A program made the position numbers and the translations under genes. A DNA stretch of 51,628 nt from an uncultured Spirochaetales bacterium (GTDB lineage Bacteria > Spirochaetota > Spirochaetia > Sphaerochaetales > Sphaerochaetaceae). The stretch covers positions 1-51,628 of the forward strand of contig CASDPA010000030.1 of NCBI GenBank assembly GCA_949282255.1, given 5' to 3'. The stretch's first letter is position 1. Every line of letters begins with the position of its first letter. Shown here piece by piece: positions 9,061 through 19,395 of this stretch. A model generated the notes under the pieces. The model saw nothing but the letters and a program-made list of their open reading frames with translations. It had not been told where the DNA came from and made no database searches.

Positions 9061-10377
9061 ATGTTCAGCTATACCACAGAAGAGAGGATATATTCGCTTG
9101 CAACCCCGTTTTCCCCGTCTGCACTTGCAATAATCAGGACAAGCGGGGAAGGTTGCATAGATTACCTTTGCAATGCATTTTCCAATCCGGAAAAACTCTC
9201 CCGCGCAAAATCCAATTCCCTTCTGCACGGGTTCATGCTCTCCTCTGCTGGACAGAAGATAGACGAGGTTGTCCTCGCAGTATATAAAAGCGGGCATGGA
9301 TACACAGGAGAAGAGGCTGTGGAGATAACAATGCACGGTAGCTTGCCAGCAATAAAGAGGCTTTCCCGTCGTCTTGAGGAGCTTGGTTTCCGTCAGGCTC
9401 TCAAGGGGGAGTTCACATACAGGGCCTTCATGCATGGAAGGATGGATCTCACGGAGGCCGAGGCGGTGGAGGAGATAGTGCGCGCAAAAAGCGACGAGGC
9501 CCAGAAGAATGCGCTGGACAGGCTCGGTGGAAATCTCAGAAGAGCCATTGAAGAAATAAGGGCGCGCCTTGTGGATATCCTTGCCTCGCTGGAGGTGCAG
9601 CTGGATTATGCGGAGGATGAGATCCTTGAGGATTGGGTATATCCCAAAGATGAGGTGGAGGATATTATCTCGATGCTTAAGAGAATTGTCTCCACTTATG
9701 ATTCCTCCAAACTCTACTCCCAGGGGGCCGTTGTTGTGCTTGCCGGAAAGACGAACGCAGGCAAGTCTTCGCTTTTCAATGCTCTTTTGAAGGAAAACCG
9801 TGCTATTGTCTCTTCAGAGGAGGGGACTACGAGGGATTTTCTCGAGGCGCTCTGCGATATGGACGGGCTTCCTGTGCTGCTTTATGATACGGCAGGTCTC
9901 AGAAGCGAGGGCGGGGGCGTGGAAAAGGAAGGAATGAAGAGGGCCAAGGCTCTCATGGACAAAGCCGATCTGGTGCTTTATCTTACCGACGGAAGCGATA
10001 AGGAGCTTCCTGATGGGGATGAAAGGACGGTGATAATCAATTCCAAGAACGACATTTCCGGAAAAAAGGACGGAATCTCGTTCTCTTCGGTTACAGGAGA
10101 GGGAATTGCCGATGTTGTTTCGCTTGTCAAAGAGAAGCTCATGGGTCGGATTTCACCTGCTACCGATGTGCCGCAGATCGAGTCTGCAAGACAAAAAGAT
10201 GCGCTTTCGGCATCTGCCGAGATACTTGAAAAGAGCATGGCGGATGAAAATGCTCCTGTGGATATCATGGCCATGTATTTCCAGGATGCGATCAATTCGC
10301 TTGCACTTTTAACAGGAGAGATCGGAAGCGAGGAGATACTTGAAAAGCTTTTCTCCTCGTTCTGTTTGGGAAAATAA
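9061..10377 (+). CDS. mnmE: tRNA modification GTPase MnmE
   Basis: 438 residues, slightly short of the family's ~450. With MnmG it forms the complex that makes the 5-carboxymethylaminomethyl group on wobble uridine 34. Visible are the N-terminal folate-binding domain, then a GTPase domain inserted in a helical domain: G1 [10 protein letters not shown]2 GTTRD, G3 DTAG, G4 SKND (Ser where Asn is usual). The C-terminus is FCLGK, the family's catalytic Cys motif. It is followed after 2 bases by mnmG, so the partners are co-expressed. The start region lies 93 bases from the divergent epmA start. Confidence 0.96.
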   Translation: MFSYTTEERIYSLATPFSPSALAIIRTSGEGCIDYLCNAFSNPEKLSRAKSNSLLHGFMLSSAGQKIDEVVLAVYKSGHGYTGEEAVEITMHGSLPAIKRLSRRLEELGFRQALKGEFTYRAFMHGRMDLTEAEAVEEIVRAKSDEAQKNALDRLGGNLRRAIEEIRARLVDILASLEVQLDYAEDEILEDWVYPKDEVEDIISMLKRIVSTYDSSKLYSQGAVVVLAGKTNAGKSSLFNALLKENRAIVSSEEGTTRDFLEALCDMDGLPVLLYDTAGLRSEGGGVEKEGMKRAKALMDKADLVLYLTDGSDKELPDGDERTVIINSKNDISGKKDGISFSSVTGEGIADVVSLVKEKLMGRISPATDVPQIESARQKDALSASAEILEKSMADENAPVDIMAMYFQDAINSLALLTGEIGSEEILEKLFSSFCLGK

Positions 10378-10379
10378 CG

Positions 10380-12179
10380 ATGAGGGATTATCAGGCAATA
10401 GTAATCGGGGGTGGACATGCTGGAATAGAGGCGTCGCTTGCCCTCTCAAGACAGGGTTTCGATACCCTTTTGATAACGCAGTCGCTGGATGCGATCGGAC
10501 GCCTTTCCTGCAATCCGGCCATAGGCGGACTTGCCAAGGGCAACCTTGTGAGGGAAATCGACGCTCTCGGCGGTGAAATGGCACATTTGATAGATGCCAC
10601 AATGATACAATTCAGGATCCTCAATAGGCGCAGAGGTCCCGCGGTGCAGGCCTACCGGGCGCAGGCGGATAAGTTTTCCTATTCCCGCCTTGCAAAGGAG
10701 ACGCTTGAACGGCAGGAGCATCTGAATCTTTTCATGGATACGGTTACGGATTTCATGATCGAGGATGGAAGGATTGCCGGAGTTGTCACAAAGCGCGGCT
10801 GGAGCATAAGTGCGGAGGTCGTGGTACTCACAACCGGTACCTTCATGGAAGGCAGGATATTCATCGGCGAGTACGATGCCCCAAACGGTAGGCTTGGCGA
10901 GGAGGCCGCGCTCGGCTTGGGCGTGAATCTCCGAAAAAAAGGCTTCCGCTTGGGACGCATGAAAACCGGAACCCCGGCAAGGGTAAAAAAATCCTCCCTC
11001 GATTTCTCTCTTCTCGAGGTTCAGGAAGGGGATGAGGAGATGCGCCCGTTTTCGTTTGACTACGAGCATGTATCCCGTCCTGCGCTCGACTGTTATGTCA
11101 CATATACAAATGAAAGGACCCATTCTATAATCCGGGACAACATACACAGGTCCCCCCTGTATGGTGGGAAGATAGTGGGCAAGGGACCCAGATATTGTCC
11201 TTCCATCGAGGATAAGGTGGTGCGCTTTCCGGAGCGCGAGAGGCACCAGATCTTCATCGAGCCCGAGGGGATAGGCACTGAAGAGATGTATCTAAACGGG
11301 CTTTCCTCATCTCTTCCTGAAGAGGTGCAGCATCAGTTCATCAGGACTCTTCCCGGCCTCGAGCACGTGGAGATAATGCGTCCTGCGTATGCTGTTGAGT
11401 ATGATTACCTCGATCCGTTGGAGTTGTATCCCAGCCTTGAGAGCAAAAGGTGTAGGAACCTGTTCATCGCAGGACAGACAAATGGAACCTCGGGCTATGA
11501 GGAGGCTGCCGCCCAGGGGCTTTTGGCGGGAATAAACGCCGCGCAGGCGCTTAAAGGGGAGGAACCGCTCATATTATCCAGAACCGACTCATACATAGGG
11601 GTACTGGTGGACGATCTGACCACCAAGGGCACCGAGGAGCCGTATAGGATGTTCACCTCCAGGGCGGAGTACAGGCTCTGCCTCAGAAACGGGAATGCGG
11701 ATCTGCGCCTTACGGAAAAAGGGTATGACGTAGGACTTGTAAGCAAGGAGAAATTCGAGCGTCTGGAGCAGAAGATCGCGGATATGCAGGCTCTGAAGGA
11801 TCTTCTATCTTCAGCAAGACATGGCAGGAAAAGCTGTCTTGAGGCTTTGAGGGAGCCGGAAACCGTGATATCCGATTTCGATCTATCCGGCCTCGATGGA
11901 TTCAGTGATTCTGTCATGGAAGAGGTGGAGCTCGATGTGAAATACTCCGGTTACCTTGCCAGACAGGAGAGGGAAGTGGAGAAATTTGCTCGATTGGAGG
12001 GTGTAACCATTCCTTTTGATTTTGATTATGATTTAGTGGAGGGGATTTCCGCCGAATCAAGGGAGAAGTTCAAGAAGGTCCTTCCTGTCAACCTTGGACA
12101 GGCTTCCCGCATAAGCGGCGTGAGGTTCTCCGACATAGCTGTGCTTTCTGTTGCGCTCAAGGGGCAAAAACGTGGATAA
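10380..12179 (+). CDS. mnmG: tRNA uridine-5-carboxymethylaminomethyl synthase, FAD subunit
   Basis: 599 residues, a normal length. The N-terminal dinucleotide-binding motif [10 protein letters not shown] binds FAD. The family motif [11 protein letters not shown] (residues ~40-50) and the [17 protein letters not shown] segment are present, and the helical C-terminal domain that contacts MnmE and tRNA is intact (YSGYLARQ). The gene starts 2 bases after mnmE and its end overlaps the rsmG start by 8 bases. Confidence 0.97.
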   Translation: MRDYQAIVIGGGHAGIEASLALSRQGFDTLLITQSLDAIGRLSCNPAIGGLAKGNLVREIDALGGEMAHLIDATMIQFRILNRRRGPAVQAYRAQADKFSYSRLAKETLERQEHLNLFMDTVTDFMIEDGRIAGVVTKRGWSISAEVVVLTTGTFMEGRIFIGEYDAPNGRLGEEAALGLGVNLRKKGFRLGRMKTGTPARVKKSSLDFSLLEVQEGDEEMRPFSFDYEHVSRPALDCYVTYTNERTHSIIRDNIHRSPLYGGKIVGKGPRYCPSIEDKVVRFPERERHQIFIEPEGIGTEEMYLNGLSSSLPEEVQHQFIRTLPGLEHVEIMRPAYAVEYDYLDPLELYPSLESKRCRNLFIAGQTNGTSGYEEAAAQGLLAGINAAQALKGEEPLILSRTDSYIGVLVDDLTTKGTEEPYRMFTSRAEYRLCLRNGNADLRLTEKGYDVGLVSKEKFERLEQKIADMQALKDLLSSARHGRKSCLEALREPETVISDFDLSGLDGFSDSVMEEVELDVKYSGYLARQEREVEKFARLEGVTIPFDFDYDLVEGISAESREKFKKVLPVNLGQASRISGVRFSDIAVLSVALKGQKRG

Positions 12180-12801
12180 AAGTCTTTTACCTGAGGCCTT
12201 CGACCGTTTGGAAATAGGCTATGATGATGCCGTTCTTTCCCGGTTTGATGCTTATCTGGGGGAAATAATGCTTTTCAATCCCACCTATAAGCTTGTCGCC
12301 CAAAATGATGAGGATGAAATCGTCATAAGGCATTTCATAGATTCCGCAGCGGCCATGCCTTATATGGCCTCGCTTGGACCGAAGACGATTGCCGACCTCG
12401 GAAGCGGTGCCGGTTTTCCCGGCGTGGTGCTTGCAATATTGATGCCGGATACGAAATTCACCCTTGTCGAGCGGATGAGCCGCAGGGTTTCGTTCCTGCG
12501 CAATGTGATTGCACGTTTGGCTTTGGATAATGTTGAGATAGCAGATTGCGACGCAAAGCGCGTTGCAAAGACTTTCGATGTCGTTACAGCCAGGGCATAC
12601 CATCCTGTATACGACTGCTTTGATGAAATGGAACGTCTTGTTTCCGATAGTGGACACATTGTGCTTTATAAAGGTCCTGAGAAAAATGCAAAATCGGAAG
12701 CGGAGGTTCTTCAAAGGAACAAAAAGATCGATGACTGCACAATCATACATCTTCAGGTTCCTTTTTTGGATGAGGCCAGAAGCCTCCTTGTTTTAAGGTG
12801 A
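12172..12801 (+). CDS. rsmG: 16S rRNA (guanine-N7) methyltransferase RsmG
   Basis: 209 residues with the SAM-binding motif [15 protein letters not shown] and the family signature around [12 protein letters not shown]. It methylates G527 of 16S rRNA. The GTG at 12172 is chosen because AAGGGG lies a few bases upstream; a TTG at 12151 would extend the protein by seven unlikely residues. It overlaps mnmG, the classic mnmE-mnmG-rsmG (trmE-gidA-gidB) order. Confidence 0.93.
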   Translation: MDKSLLPEAFDRLEIGYDDAVLSRFDAYLGEIMLFNPTYKLVAQNDEDEIVIRHFIDSAAAMPYMASLGPKTIADLGSGAGFPGVVLAILMPDTKFTLVERMSRRVSFLRNVIARLALDNVEIADCDAKRVAKTFDVVTARAYHPVYDCFDEMERLVSDSGHIVLYKGPEKNAKSEAEVLQRNKKIDDCTIIHLQVPFLDEARSLLVLR

Positions 12802-12806
12802 ATCAT

Positions 12807-15800
12807 ATGGGTAGAAAGAAAGGTGGCATAATAACCACGTTGTATGTTTTGATACTGTTTATCGCGGGCGCCGGCATGATCGCATTGGGCTATACTCTGG
12901 ATATGTTCAGAGCTCCGCTTAAGGATATAGCGGAGAGGATCTATTCCTTCCTTGTCGAGAATATCGCATTTGCCGGTTCCAATGAGAAAGGAAATCCTCT
13001 ATTGGTTCCCGGCGTGTTTCTGATTGTGGAGTCGTTGCTGGTCACCTATTACAGGAGAAGGAAGCCGTACAGTCTTATTTTTTCCTTCTATCTTTATTTC
13101 GTATATTTCTCCGCACTGATCCTTTTTCATCTGAGAAGCGGGATCATGACACCGGCTTTCGTGATGGAACGGGTCGGGGTGGATAAGATACCTCTTGTTT
13201 CCATCCTATGCTTTTTGGAGGTCGTTCTCGGTCTTGTGATCATGTACATAACAGGCTCTCTCGATCAGAAGTGGCGCACCTCCAGAGCCCGGCTCGAGGA
13301 TGATGAGGCGATAGACTACGAGGGCTCCTCCGAAGAGGAGAAGGTGGCTTATCCCAGCCGCCATAAGCTGAAGAAGGCCGAGCGCAGGGCGCAGGCCAAG
13401 GAGGCTAAGCGGCAGGCAAAGGAAGAAAAGAAGCTCCAGAAGGAAGAAGAGAAGAGAAAAGCCGAAGAAGAGAAGCAGGAGAGGCTGGACAGGATCGCAT
13501 TCGAGCGGGAGCAGGCAAGGCTTGAGAAGAAGGAGGCCAAGAAAAAGGCCAAGGCCGAGAGAAAGGCGAAGAAGGAGGATGACCAGGATATAGACGAGAC
13601 CTTCAATACTTCGGATCTCGAGGTCAAAATGGATATCCCCGAGCCTGCAAGAAGCATGGACGAGCCTCTTTCCGTGCCCACGGTGGGGGAGGTACCCCGT
13701 TTCGATTCCTTTGAGAACGCGGATGATATAGATCTTGTTTCGCCCGATCCGATGGACGTGTTTAAAAAATCCCTGGGGCTTGACGATGGTTTTGCCGTGA
13801 AGGATACCGGATCCGTCGGACAAACCGGAGGAGTGGATTTTTCGGATTCCAGGCCTTCTTTCTTCGATGATGGTTTCTCTTCAGTCGGGCAAGAGACTTC
13901 GATGCCGAAGTATTCTATGGGACAGGCTGGAGGACATTTTACGAAGGGCGGCATTTTGGAGGCCACACTTGAAAGCCTGAATGATTATCAGGATGCTCCT
14001 ATCCGCCGTCCGTCCTCTCCGATCATCGGATTGGACAACGGCGCCGATCAGGCAAATGGAGCGAGGAATGTGCATAACGGGGATAATTTCGCTCCAAGCA
14101 ACCTCAGCAAGAATCATCCCCGCTATAAGCTGTTCGAATCACTGAGAAACCAGAACAACGGAAATTCTTCGAACGTTTCCCATATCCCGTCGATGCCGTT
14201 CGTCGGGCAGAAATCGCCTGTTCAGCCAAACAGCTATGATTCAACCTTCGTTACGCTTGAGCAGCAGAAATCCAGCCTGTCAGATCGCCTTGAAAGAATG
14301 AAAAGGGAATCGTTCGAGTCCTCCAATCCATATATGACGACGCCTCAGACGCCGGTTCCCACATACGATATGAAGAAGGTGGAGGAGGAAAGGATCGAGA
14401 CTCCCAAGCAGGAGAAACGGATAGCTGGCAGAAAGGATGTCTTTACCCGGGAGGAAGAAGAGGAGAAGCCCGATTATATCGAAGAGCTTAATCGGCGCTT
14501 CGCATCCCAGATCAAGGATGAGCAGGAAGAAATCGTTCCGCCGCCTCGTCAGCCTGCTGTTTCCCGCTCTGTCATGAAGGAGGAGGAACAGGACGAGCTT
14601 CCTTTAAAGCCCATGAGAAGCGAGGATATCCCGAGCATGGATGAAAAGCACAAGGGCAAATACGACGATGGCTCCGATACTCCTACAAAGCAGGAGAACG
14701 AGATGTATTACTCTGTCGGAATCGGAGGCTTGGCGAGCAATGATGAAGGCATGAGCGGAATCAGGGCGCGTGCGCGTATGCGCTATAATCCACCTAGTGC
14801 GGATATGCTGGTCGATTATCCATCTGCTGACCGTCAGATAGACGCGCAGACGATTGAACGCGGTGAGCGAATTCTTACCACGCTTCATGATTTCAAGGTG
14901 GATGTCACAATGTCCAACATCGTCAAGGGCCCGACTGTTACGATGTACGAATTGAAGCTTGCTGACGGTGTGCCTGTATCCAAGATAAAGACCAGGTATG
15001 ATGATCTGCAGTATGCACTCGGGGAAAGGAGCATAAGAATCCTGGCTCCTGTTCCGGGCAAGCAGGCGGTGGGAATCGAGGTGCCTAACAGAAAGAGGGC
15101 CACTATCGGTTTCAAGGATATGCTTGAAACCTTCATGGGCAATGCCGAGTACAAGAAATTTGCCGTTCCTATGATTTTGGGACGTACCATCACCGGAGAG
15201 CCTGTAAGCATCAATGTCGCCAAGGCCCCGCATCTTCTGATTGCGGGCTCCACAGGAAGTGGAAAGTCTGTGGGAATCAACAGCCTTATTGCGACGATAC
15301 TATATACCAAGAGCCCGAGGGATGTGCGTCTGATAATGGTTGATCCGAAGGTTGTCGAACTCAAGATCTATAACGGTATACCTCATCTGCTCACTCCTGT
15401 GATCACTGAAGCCCAGAGGGTGAAGAAAGTCCTTGCCTGGCTTACCGAGGAGATGGACAGGCGGTATGAGATGATAAGCCGCTATAATGTCAGGAATATT
15501 GAGGCGTTCAATGAGAAGCTCAAGAAAGATAAGATTCCGGCCGAGAAGCTTCCTTATATCGTGTTGATCATGGATGAATACGCGGATCTCATGTCGACAA
15601 TAGGAAAGGATATAGAATTCTATATCGGGCGTCTTGCCGCGATGGCCAGGGCCGTCGGCATCCATCTGGTGCTTGCAACGCAGCGCCCGAGTGCGGAGGT
15701 CGTCACCGGTACGATAAAGAACAATATCCCGACCAGGATCGCGTTTGCTGTCTCTTCTTCGGTAAACTCCAAGATCATCCTCGATGAGATGGGAGCAGAG

Positions 15801-16205
15801 TCACTTCTCGGAAAGGGCGACATGCTTTATAAGACCCCGACCAGCCTGGAGGTGATTAGGATCCAGGGCGCATTCCTTTCCGATGGGGAGGTGGAGCAGA
15901 TCGTCGAGCAGGTCAAACTCAACGGGGAGTCCGATTATCTTGATGAATCCATATTCGAGGAAAACGGCCCTGATGATGATATGGATGGCGATGATGATTT
16001 CGATTATATGGACAGCGAGGAGGAGGAATACGAGAGGGCCAAGCAGATCGTATATGAGAAGAAGAGCGCTTCCGCCTCCTATCTGCAGCGTAGGATGAAG
16101 ATCGGATACAACAAGGCCGCACGCTATGTCGAGAGGATGGAGGAGGATGGGATCGTCGGACCTCCTAACGGCAGCAAGCCGCGCGAGCTGTTGAAAATGG
16201 TATGA
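12807..16205 (+). CDS. ftsK: DNA translocase FtsK
   Basis: 1132 residues. It pumps DNA at the division septum for chromosome dimer resolution and segregation. In order: about four transmembrane helices in the first ~150 residues; a long Lys/Glu/Ala-rich, coiled-coil-prone and then low-complexity linker (about residues 170-630); the RecA-like motor with Walker A GSTGSGKS and Walker B VLIMDEYAD; an acidic stretch; and the C-terminal winged-helix gamma domain (ASASYLQRRMKIGYNKAARYVERME) that reads KOPS sites. The ATG at 12807 has an AAGGTG Shine-Dalgarno; a GTG at 12798 overlaps the rsmG stop. A terminator follows. Confidence 0.95.
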   Translation: MGRKKGGIITTLYVLILFIAGAGMIALGYTLDMFRAPLKDIAERIYSFLVENIAFAGSNEKGNPLLVPGVFLIVESLLVTYYRRRKPYSLIFSFYLYFVYFSALILFHLRSGIMTPAFVMERVGVDKIPLVSILCFLEVVLGLVIMYITGSLDQKWRTSRARLEDDEAIDYEGSSEEEKVAYPSRHKLKKAERRAQAKEAKRQAKEEKKLQKEEEKRKAEEEKQERLDRIAFEREQARLEKKEAKKKAKAERKAKKEDDQDIDETFNTSDLEVKMDIPEPARSMDEPLSVPTVGEVPRFDSFENADDIDLVSPDPMDVFKKSLGLDDGFAVKDTGSVGQTGGVDFSDSRPSFFDDGFSSVGQETSMPKYSMGQAGGHFTKGGILEATLESLNDYQDAPIRRPSSPIIGLDNGADQANGARNVHNGDNFAPSNLSKNHPRYKLFESLRNQNNGNSSNVSHIPSMPFVGQKSPVQPNSYDSTFVTLEQQKSSLSDRLERMKRESFESSNPYMTTPQTPVPTYDMKKVEEERIETPKQEKRIAGRKDVFTREEEEEKPDYIEELNRRFASQIKDEQEEIVPPPRQPAVSRSVMKEEEQDELPLKPMRSEDIPSMDEKHKGKYDDGSDTPTKQENEMYYSVGIGGLASNDEGMSGIRARARMRYNPPSADMLVDYPSADRQIDAQTIERGERILTTLHDFKVDVTMSNIVKGPTVTMYELKLADGVPVSKIKTRYDDLQYALGERSIRILAPVPGKQAVGIEVPNRKRATIGFKDMLETFMGNAEYKKFAVPMILGRTITGEPVSINVAKAPHLLIAGSTGSGKSVGINSLIATILYTKSPRDVRLIMVDPKVVELKIYNGIPHLLTPVITEAQRVKKVLAWLTEEMDRRYEMISRYNVRNIEAFNEKLKKDKIPAEKLPYIVLIMDEYADLMSTIGKDIEFYIGRLAAMARAVGIHLVLATQRPSAEVVTGTIKNNIPTRIAFAVSSSVNSKIILDEMGAESLLGKGDMLYKTPTSLEVIRIQGAFLSDGEVEQIVEQVKLNGESDYLDESIFEENGPDDDMDGDDDFDYMDSEEEEYERAKQIVYEKKSASASYLQRRMKIGYNKAARYVERMEEDGIVGPPNGSKPRELLKMV

Positions 16206-16211
16206 GATATG

Positions 16212-16238
16212 GCCGCACCAGGTGCGGCTTTTATTTTT
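16212..16238 (+). terminator. Intrinsic terminator after ftsK
   Basis: Hairpin with perfect 8-base arms GCCGCACC/GGTGCGGC and a one-base loop, followed by a T-rich run. Confidence 0.85.
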
Positions 16239-16294
16239 GCTTATTGCCACGCCGGCCCGCTTTGATTATAGTTTTTCCGTGATTGGAGGCCGGG

Positions 16295-17089
16295 ATGAGA
16301 AAAGCCGTCAGAAATGGAATATTGATAGACGAGGACCAGGCTGTGCTGCCTGTGACCCTCAGAAGCGTGCAGTATGCCTACTCCTGCTATGAGGCGCTCA
16401 AGCTGAAAAACGGGGAGTTCGTGCATTTGGACGAACATCTCAGGAGGCTTGATGAATCTCTTAAGGGAATCGGGATTGTTAAGACTTTCACAGATGAGGA
16501 TATCCGCACCTGGCTTGAAATGCTTAAGACCGCAGAGGGCCTTTTCAATGAGACCTTCAGGATCCTCGTTGTCGGCGAGAGACCCAACATCGTCTTCATC
16601 ACTCATCAGGAGACGAGGATCTATCCTTCGTCCTATTATGATGAGGGCGTGGGGTGCATAACCTATCAGGGAGAGCGTTTTTTGCCCAATTACAAGACCA
16701 GCAATCTGCTCTTAAGCTATCTTGCTCTCGAGAGCGCGGAAGAGAAAGGTTGCTTTGAAGCGCTTTTTGTGAACAGGTACGGCTATATAACGGAAGGGAC
16801 GAGAAGCAATTTCTACGCTCTTAAAGGTAAGAAAATATATACGGCTCCCGATAAGGACGTGCTCTTGGGAGTTACCAGGATAGGTGTATCCGAGTGTGCC
16901 GACGAGTTGGGGCTTGAGATCGTATACGAGCCGGTGTATTTGAAGGATGCTTTCCTTTATGATTCCCTCTTTATTTCCTCAACAAGTATGAAGGCGATCC
17001 CCATAAAGGAACTTGACGGCAAAGCGGTTCCAAGAAAAAGCGGGGATCTTGTCAAAGAGCTTTCCGAACTGGTGGGAAAATGGGAATAG
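16295..17089 (+). CDS. Class IV PLP-dependent aminotransferase
   Basis: 264 residues, fold type IV (branched-chain aminotransferase, D-amino-acid aminotransferase and aminodeoxychorismate lyase family). The Schiff-base lysine is in NYKTSNLL and the PLP-phosphate-binding signature in ITEGTRSNFYAL. The substrate cannot be decided from sequence. No pabA or pabB is nearby, so aminodeoxychorismate lyase has no contextual support; a small branched-chain-type aminotransferase is as likely. The ATG at 16295 follows GGAGG; a TTG at 16283 is less likely. Confidence 0.82.
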   Translation: MRKAVRNGILIDEDQAVLPVTLRSVQYAYSCYEALKLKNGEFVHLDEHLRRLDESLKGIGIVKTFTDEDIRTWLEMLKTAEGLFNETFRILVVGERPNIVFITHQETRIYPSSYYDEGVGCITYQGERFLPNYKTSNLLLSYLALESAEEKGCFEALFVNRYGYITEGTRSNFYALKGKKIYTAPDKDVLLGVTRIGVSECADELGLEIVYEPVYLKDAFLYDSLFISSTSMKAIPIKELDGKAVPRKSGDLVKELSELVGKWE

Positions 17090-17161
17090 ACACATCTGCG
17101 ATAATGAATTATGTTTATTCTGTTTGGATATAAGAAATTTTTACCCAAGGAATGAACATAT

Positions 17162-18652
17162 ATGGAATTTGAAGAATTATCGCTGTCGCCTGAAGTGATG
17201 GAAGGAGTTAGAAAACATGGTTTTTCAGCTCTTACCGAAGTACAGGCAAAGGTTCTGCCGGTCTCTCTTAATGCAAAAGATGTCATGGTGCAGTCAAAGA
17301 CCGGAAGCGGAAAGACGCTTGTTTTCCTCGTTACGATATTCGAAAAATATCTGAAGAATAAAGAAAGCCGCGCACTTGTGATCGCTCCTACAAGGGAGCT
17401 TGCCGTACAGATAGAGGAGGATGCCAAGTCGTTCTCCGTAGGGCTTGAAGACTATCACATCGGATGCTTTTTCGGCGGCATGGGGTATGAGAAGCAGCTT
17501 TCGGAGATAAAGGAAGGCCTTCAGCTCATAGTAGGCACGCCTGGAAGGCTTCTTGATTTTTCCAAGATGAAGAAGATCGATTTCTCCTCGTTCGACACGG
17601 TCGTCCTTGATGAGGCCGACAGGATGTTCGATATGGGCTTTTACCCGGATATCCAGGAGATGTTCAAGAAGATGAAGCCTTGCACGGAGCGTCAGACGAT
17701 GCTTTTTTCCGCAACGCTTTCGACAAAGGTCAGGAATCTCGCCTGGAACCATATGAACGAGCCCGAGGAGATCGATGTCCAGCCTGAGGAGATTACGGTA
17801 AAGGAGATCACACAGGAGCTTTTCCATGTCACAAAGGAGGAGAAGTTTCCTCTGCTGCTTTCCATAATGGCTAAGATCGATCCACGCAGCTGCATTATTT
17901 TCACAAACACGAAGGATAAGGCGGTGGAGGTTGCGACAAGGCTGAAGATGAACGGCTACAAGTCCAGCTATCTCATGGGGGATATGGCCCAGAGCCAGAG
18001 GCTTAGGACGCTTCAGAGCCTAAAGGACGGCAAGATTACAGTCCTCGTTGCAACCGATGTTGCGGCCCGGGGGCTTCAGATAGACGATCTCGAGCTTGTG
18101 GTCAATTATGATATTCCCGAGGATTTTGAAAACTATGTGCACCGTATCGGCAGGACCGCCCGTGCGGGAAAAACAGGAAAGGCGATAACTCTTGCCTGCG
18201 AGCAGTACATATACGGGCTCGAGGCGATAGAGGAGTATATCCAGATGAAGATTCCCGTGCTCTGGCCCGACGAATGCGGACTTGAGGCGGTTGAGGACAA
18301 GTCCAAGGATTATAAGGCTGGAAGAAGCGGGCGCAATGTCAAAAGGACTGGAAGCCAGGCATCTTCCTCCCGCGGACCGCGAAAGGCGGGCAAAGGCAAG
18401 ACTTCATCCTCTTCAACTGAGAAAAAGGTCTTTGATGGAAGTCAGAAATCAAAGCTGCAGGCAAAGAAGGATAAAAAGCCCGCGGATTCCACCTCTCGTA
18501 AGACCCGTAAGGCTTCGCCAGAAAAGAAGCTTAAAAGCGAAATTGCAGGAAAGAACGTCAAGCGCGTCAGCCTGAAGGATATTCCTGCTGTGGAAAAGAA
18601 GGAAGAAAAGGGAATCATTGGATTTTTCAAGAGATTTTTCAAGAGGGGGTAG
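17162..18652 (+). CDS. DEAD-box ATP-dependent RNA helicase
   Basis: 496 residues. Motifs in order: Q-motif-like GFSALTEVQ, motif I KTGSGKT, Ia PTRELA, Ib TPGRL, II DEAD, III SAT, then domain 2 with IIFTNT, ATDVAARGLQ and HRIGRTARAG. The ~125-residue tail is rich in Lys, Ser and Arg and probably disordered, resembling RNA-binding tails of RhlE/CshA-type helicases. It likely acts in ribosome assembly or RNA decay. plsC begins 2 bases after its stop. Confidence 0.93.
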   Translation: MEFEELSLSPEVMEGVRKHGFSALTEVQAKVLPVSLNAKDVMVQSKTGSGKTLVFLVTIFEKYLKNKESRALVIAPTRELAVQIEEDAKSFSVGLEDYHIGCFFGGMGYEKQLSEIKEGLQLIVGTPGRLLDFSKMKKIDFSSFDTVVLDEADRMFDMGFYPDIQEMFKKMKPCTERQTMLFSATLSTKVRNLAWNHMNEPEEIDVQPEEITVKEITQELFHVTKEEKFPLLLSIMAKIDPRSCIIFTNTKDKAVEVATRLKMNGYKSSYLMGDMAQSQRLRTLQSLKDGKITVLVATDVAARGLQIDDLELVVNYDIPEDFENYVHRIGRTARAGKTGKAITLACEQYIYGLEAIEEYIQMKIPVLWPDECGLEAVEDKSKDYKAGRSGRNVKRTGSQASSSRGPRKAGKGKTSSSSTEKKVFDGSQKSKLQAKKDKKPADSTSRKTRKASPEKKLKSEIAGKNVKRVSLKDIPAVEKKEEKGIIGFFKRFFKRG

Positions 18653-18654
18653 TC

Positions 18655-19395
18655 ATGAGAAGGTTCCGTCTTGCTGTTGCAATCATTTTCGTTCTGCCGA
18701 TTTTCATTCCGACCGTGCTTCTGGCGCTTTTGTCGGGGATTTTCTTCTTGCTGCGTCTCAAAAGACTCGGTAATCTCTGGCTGCATTTTTGGCTGGATAT
18801 CGCAATCTGGTGGATATGGGTGTGCTTCGGAGCCAAGGTCATTGTCACGGGTAAGGAGAATCTTCCAAAAAGAGGAACGAGGGTCTGCTATATCGGCAAC
18901 CATCAGTCCATGATGGATGTCCCCGCACTCTTCTGGGCCGGGATGTGGTCCGGAATAATCGGCAAGGTGGAGCTCAAGAAGGTTCCGGTGCTGAATCTGC
19001 TGATGATGGAGCTCAATTGCGTCTATATCGACCGCAAGAACCTGAAGGCGTCCTTAAAGGCGATATCCACCGGAGCGGAGAATATCAAGAAGGGCATCCC
19101 GATGTCCATATTCCCTGAAGGCACGAGGAGCAAGACACGCGAGATCGCGGAGTTCAAGGCCGGTTCGTTCAAGATGGCCACCAGGGCCAAGGCCGTGATA
19201 GTTCCTGTTGTTTTCCAGAACACCAGGCTTCTTTTCGAGGATGCAGGTTCCTTTAAAAGGGTTCCCGTGTATATAAAGATACTTCCTGGCATCGATACCT
19301 CCGTTATGGACGACGAGGAGATAAAGAACGTTCATAATGTCGTGGAAGAAAGGGTCAGGGAGGCCTATGCATCCCTTCCCTGCGTTAAGAGATGA
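18655..19395 (+). CDS. plsC: 1-acyl-sn-glycerol-3-phosphate acyltransferase (PlsC-like)
   Basis: 246 residues. N-terminal hydrophobic helices are followed by the HX4D catalytic motif as NHQSMMD and the glycerophosphate-binding motif FPEGTRS. It is expected to acylate lysophosphatidic acid to phosphatidic acid at the membrane. The start lies 2 bases after the helicase gene and the stop overlaps the ECF ATPase start (ATGA), so the run from helicase to S component appears to be one transcript. Confidence 0.88.
   Translation: MRRFRLAVAIIFVLPIFIPTVLLALLSGIFFLLRLKRLGNLWLHFWLDIAIWWIWVCFGAKVIVTGKENLPKRGTRVCYIGNHQSMMDVPALFWAGMWSGIIGKVELKKVPVLNLLMMELNCVYIDRKNLKASLKAISTGAENIKKGIPMSIFPEGTRSKTREIAEFKAGSFKMATRAKAVIVPVVFQNTRLLFEDAGSFKRVPVYIKILPGIDTSVMDDEEIKNVHNVVEERVREAYASLPCVKR

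Noticed and set aside
8968-9435. Extended start of the epmA frame into mnmE
   Set aside because: It runs antisense through the mnmE start and the residues are not synthetase-like.
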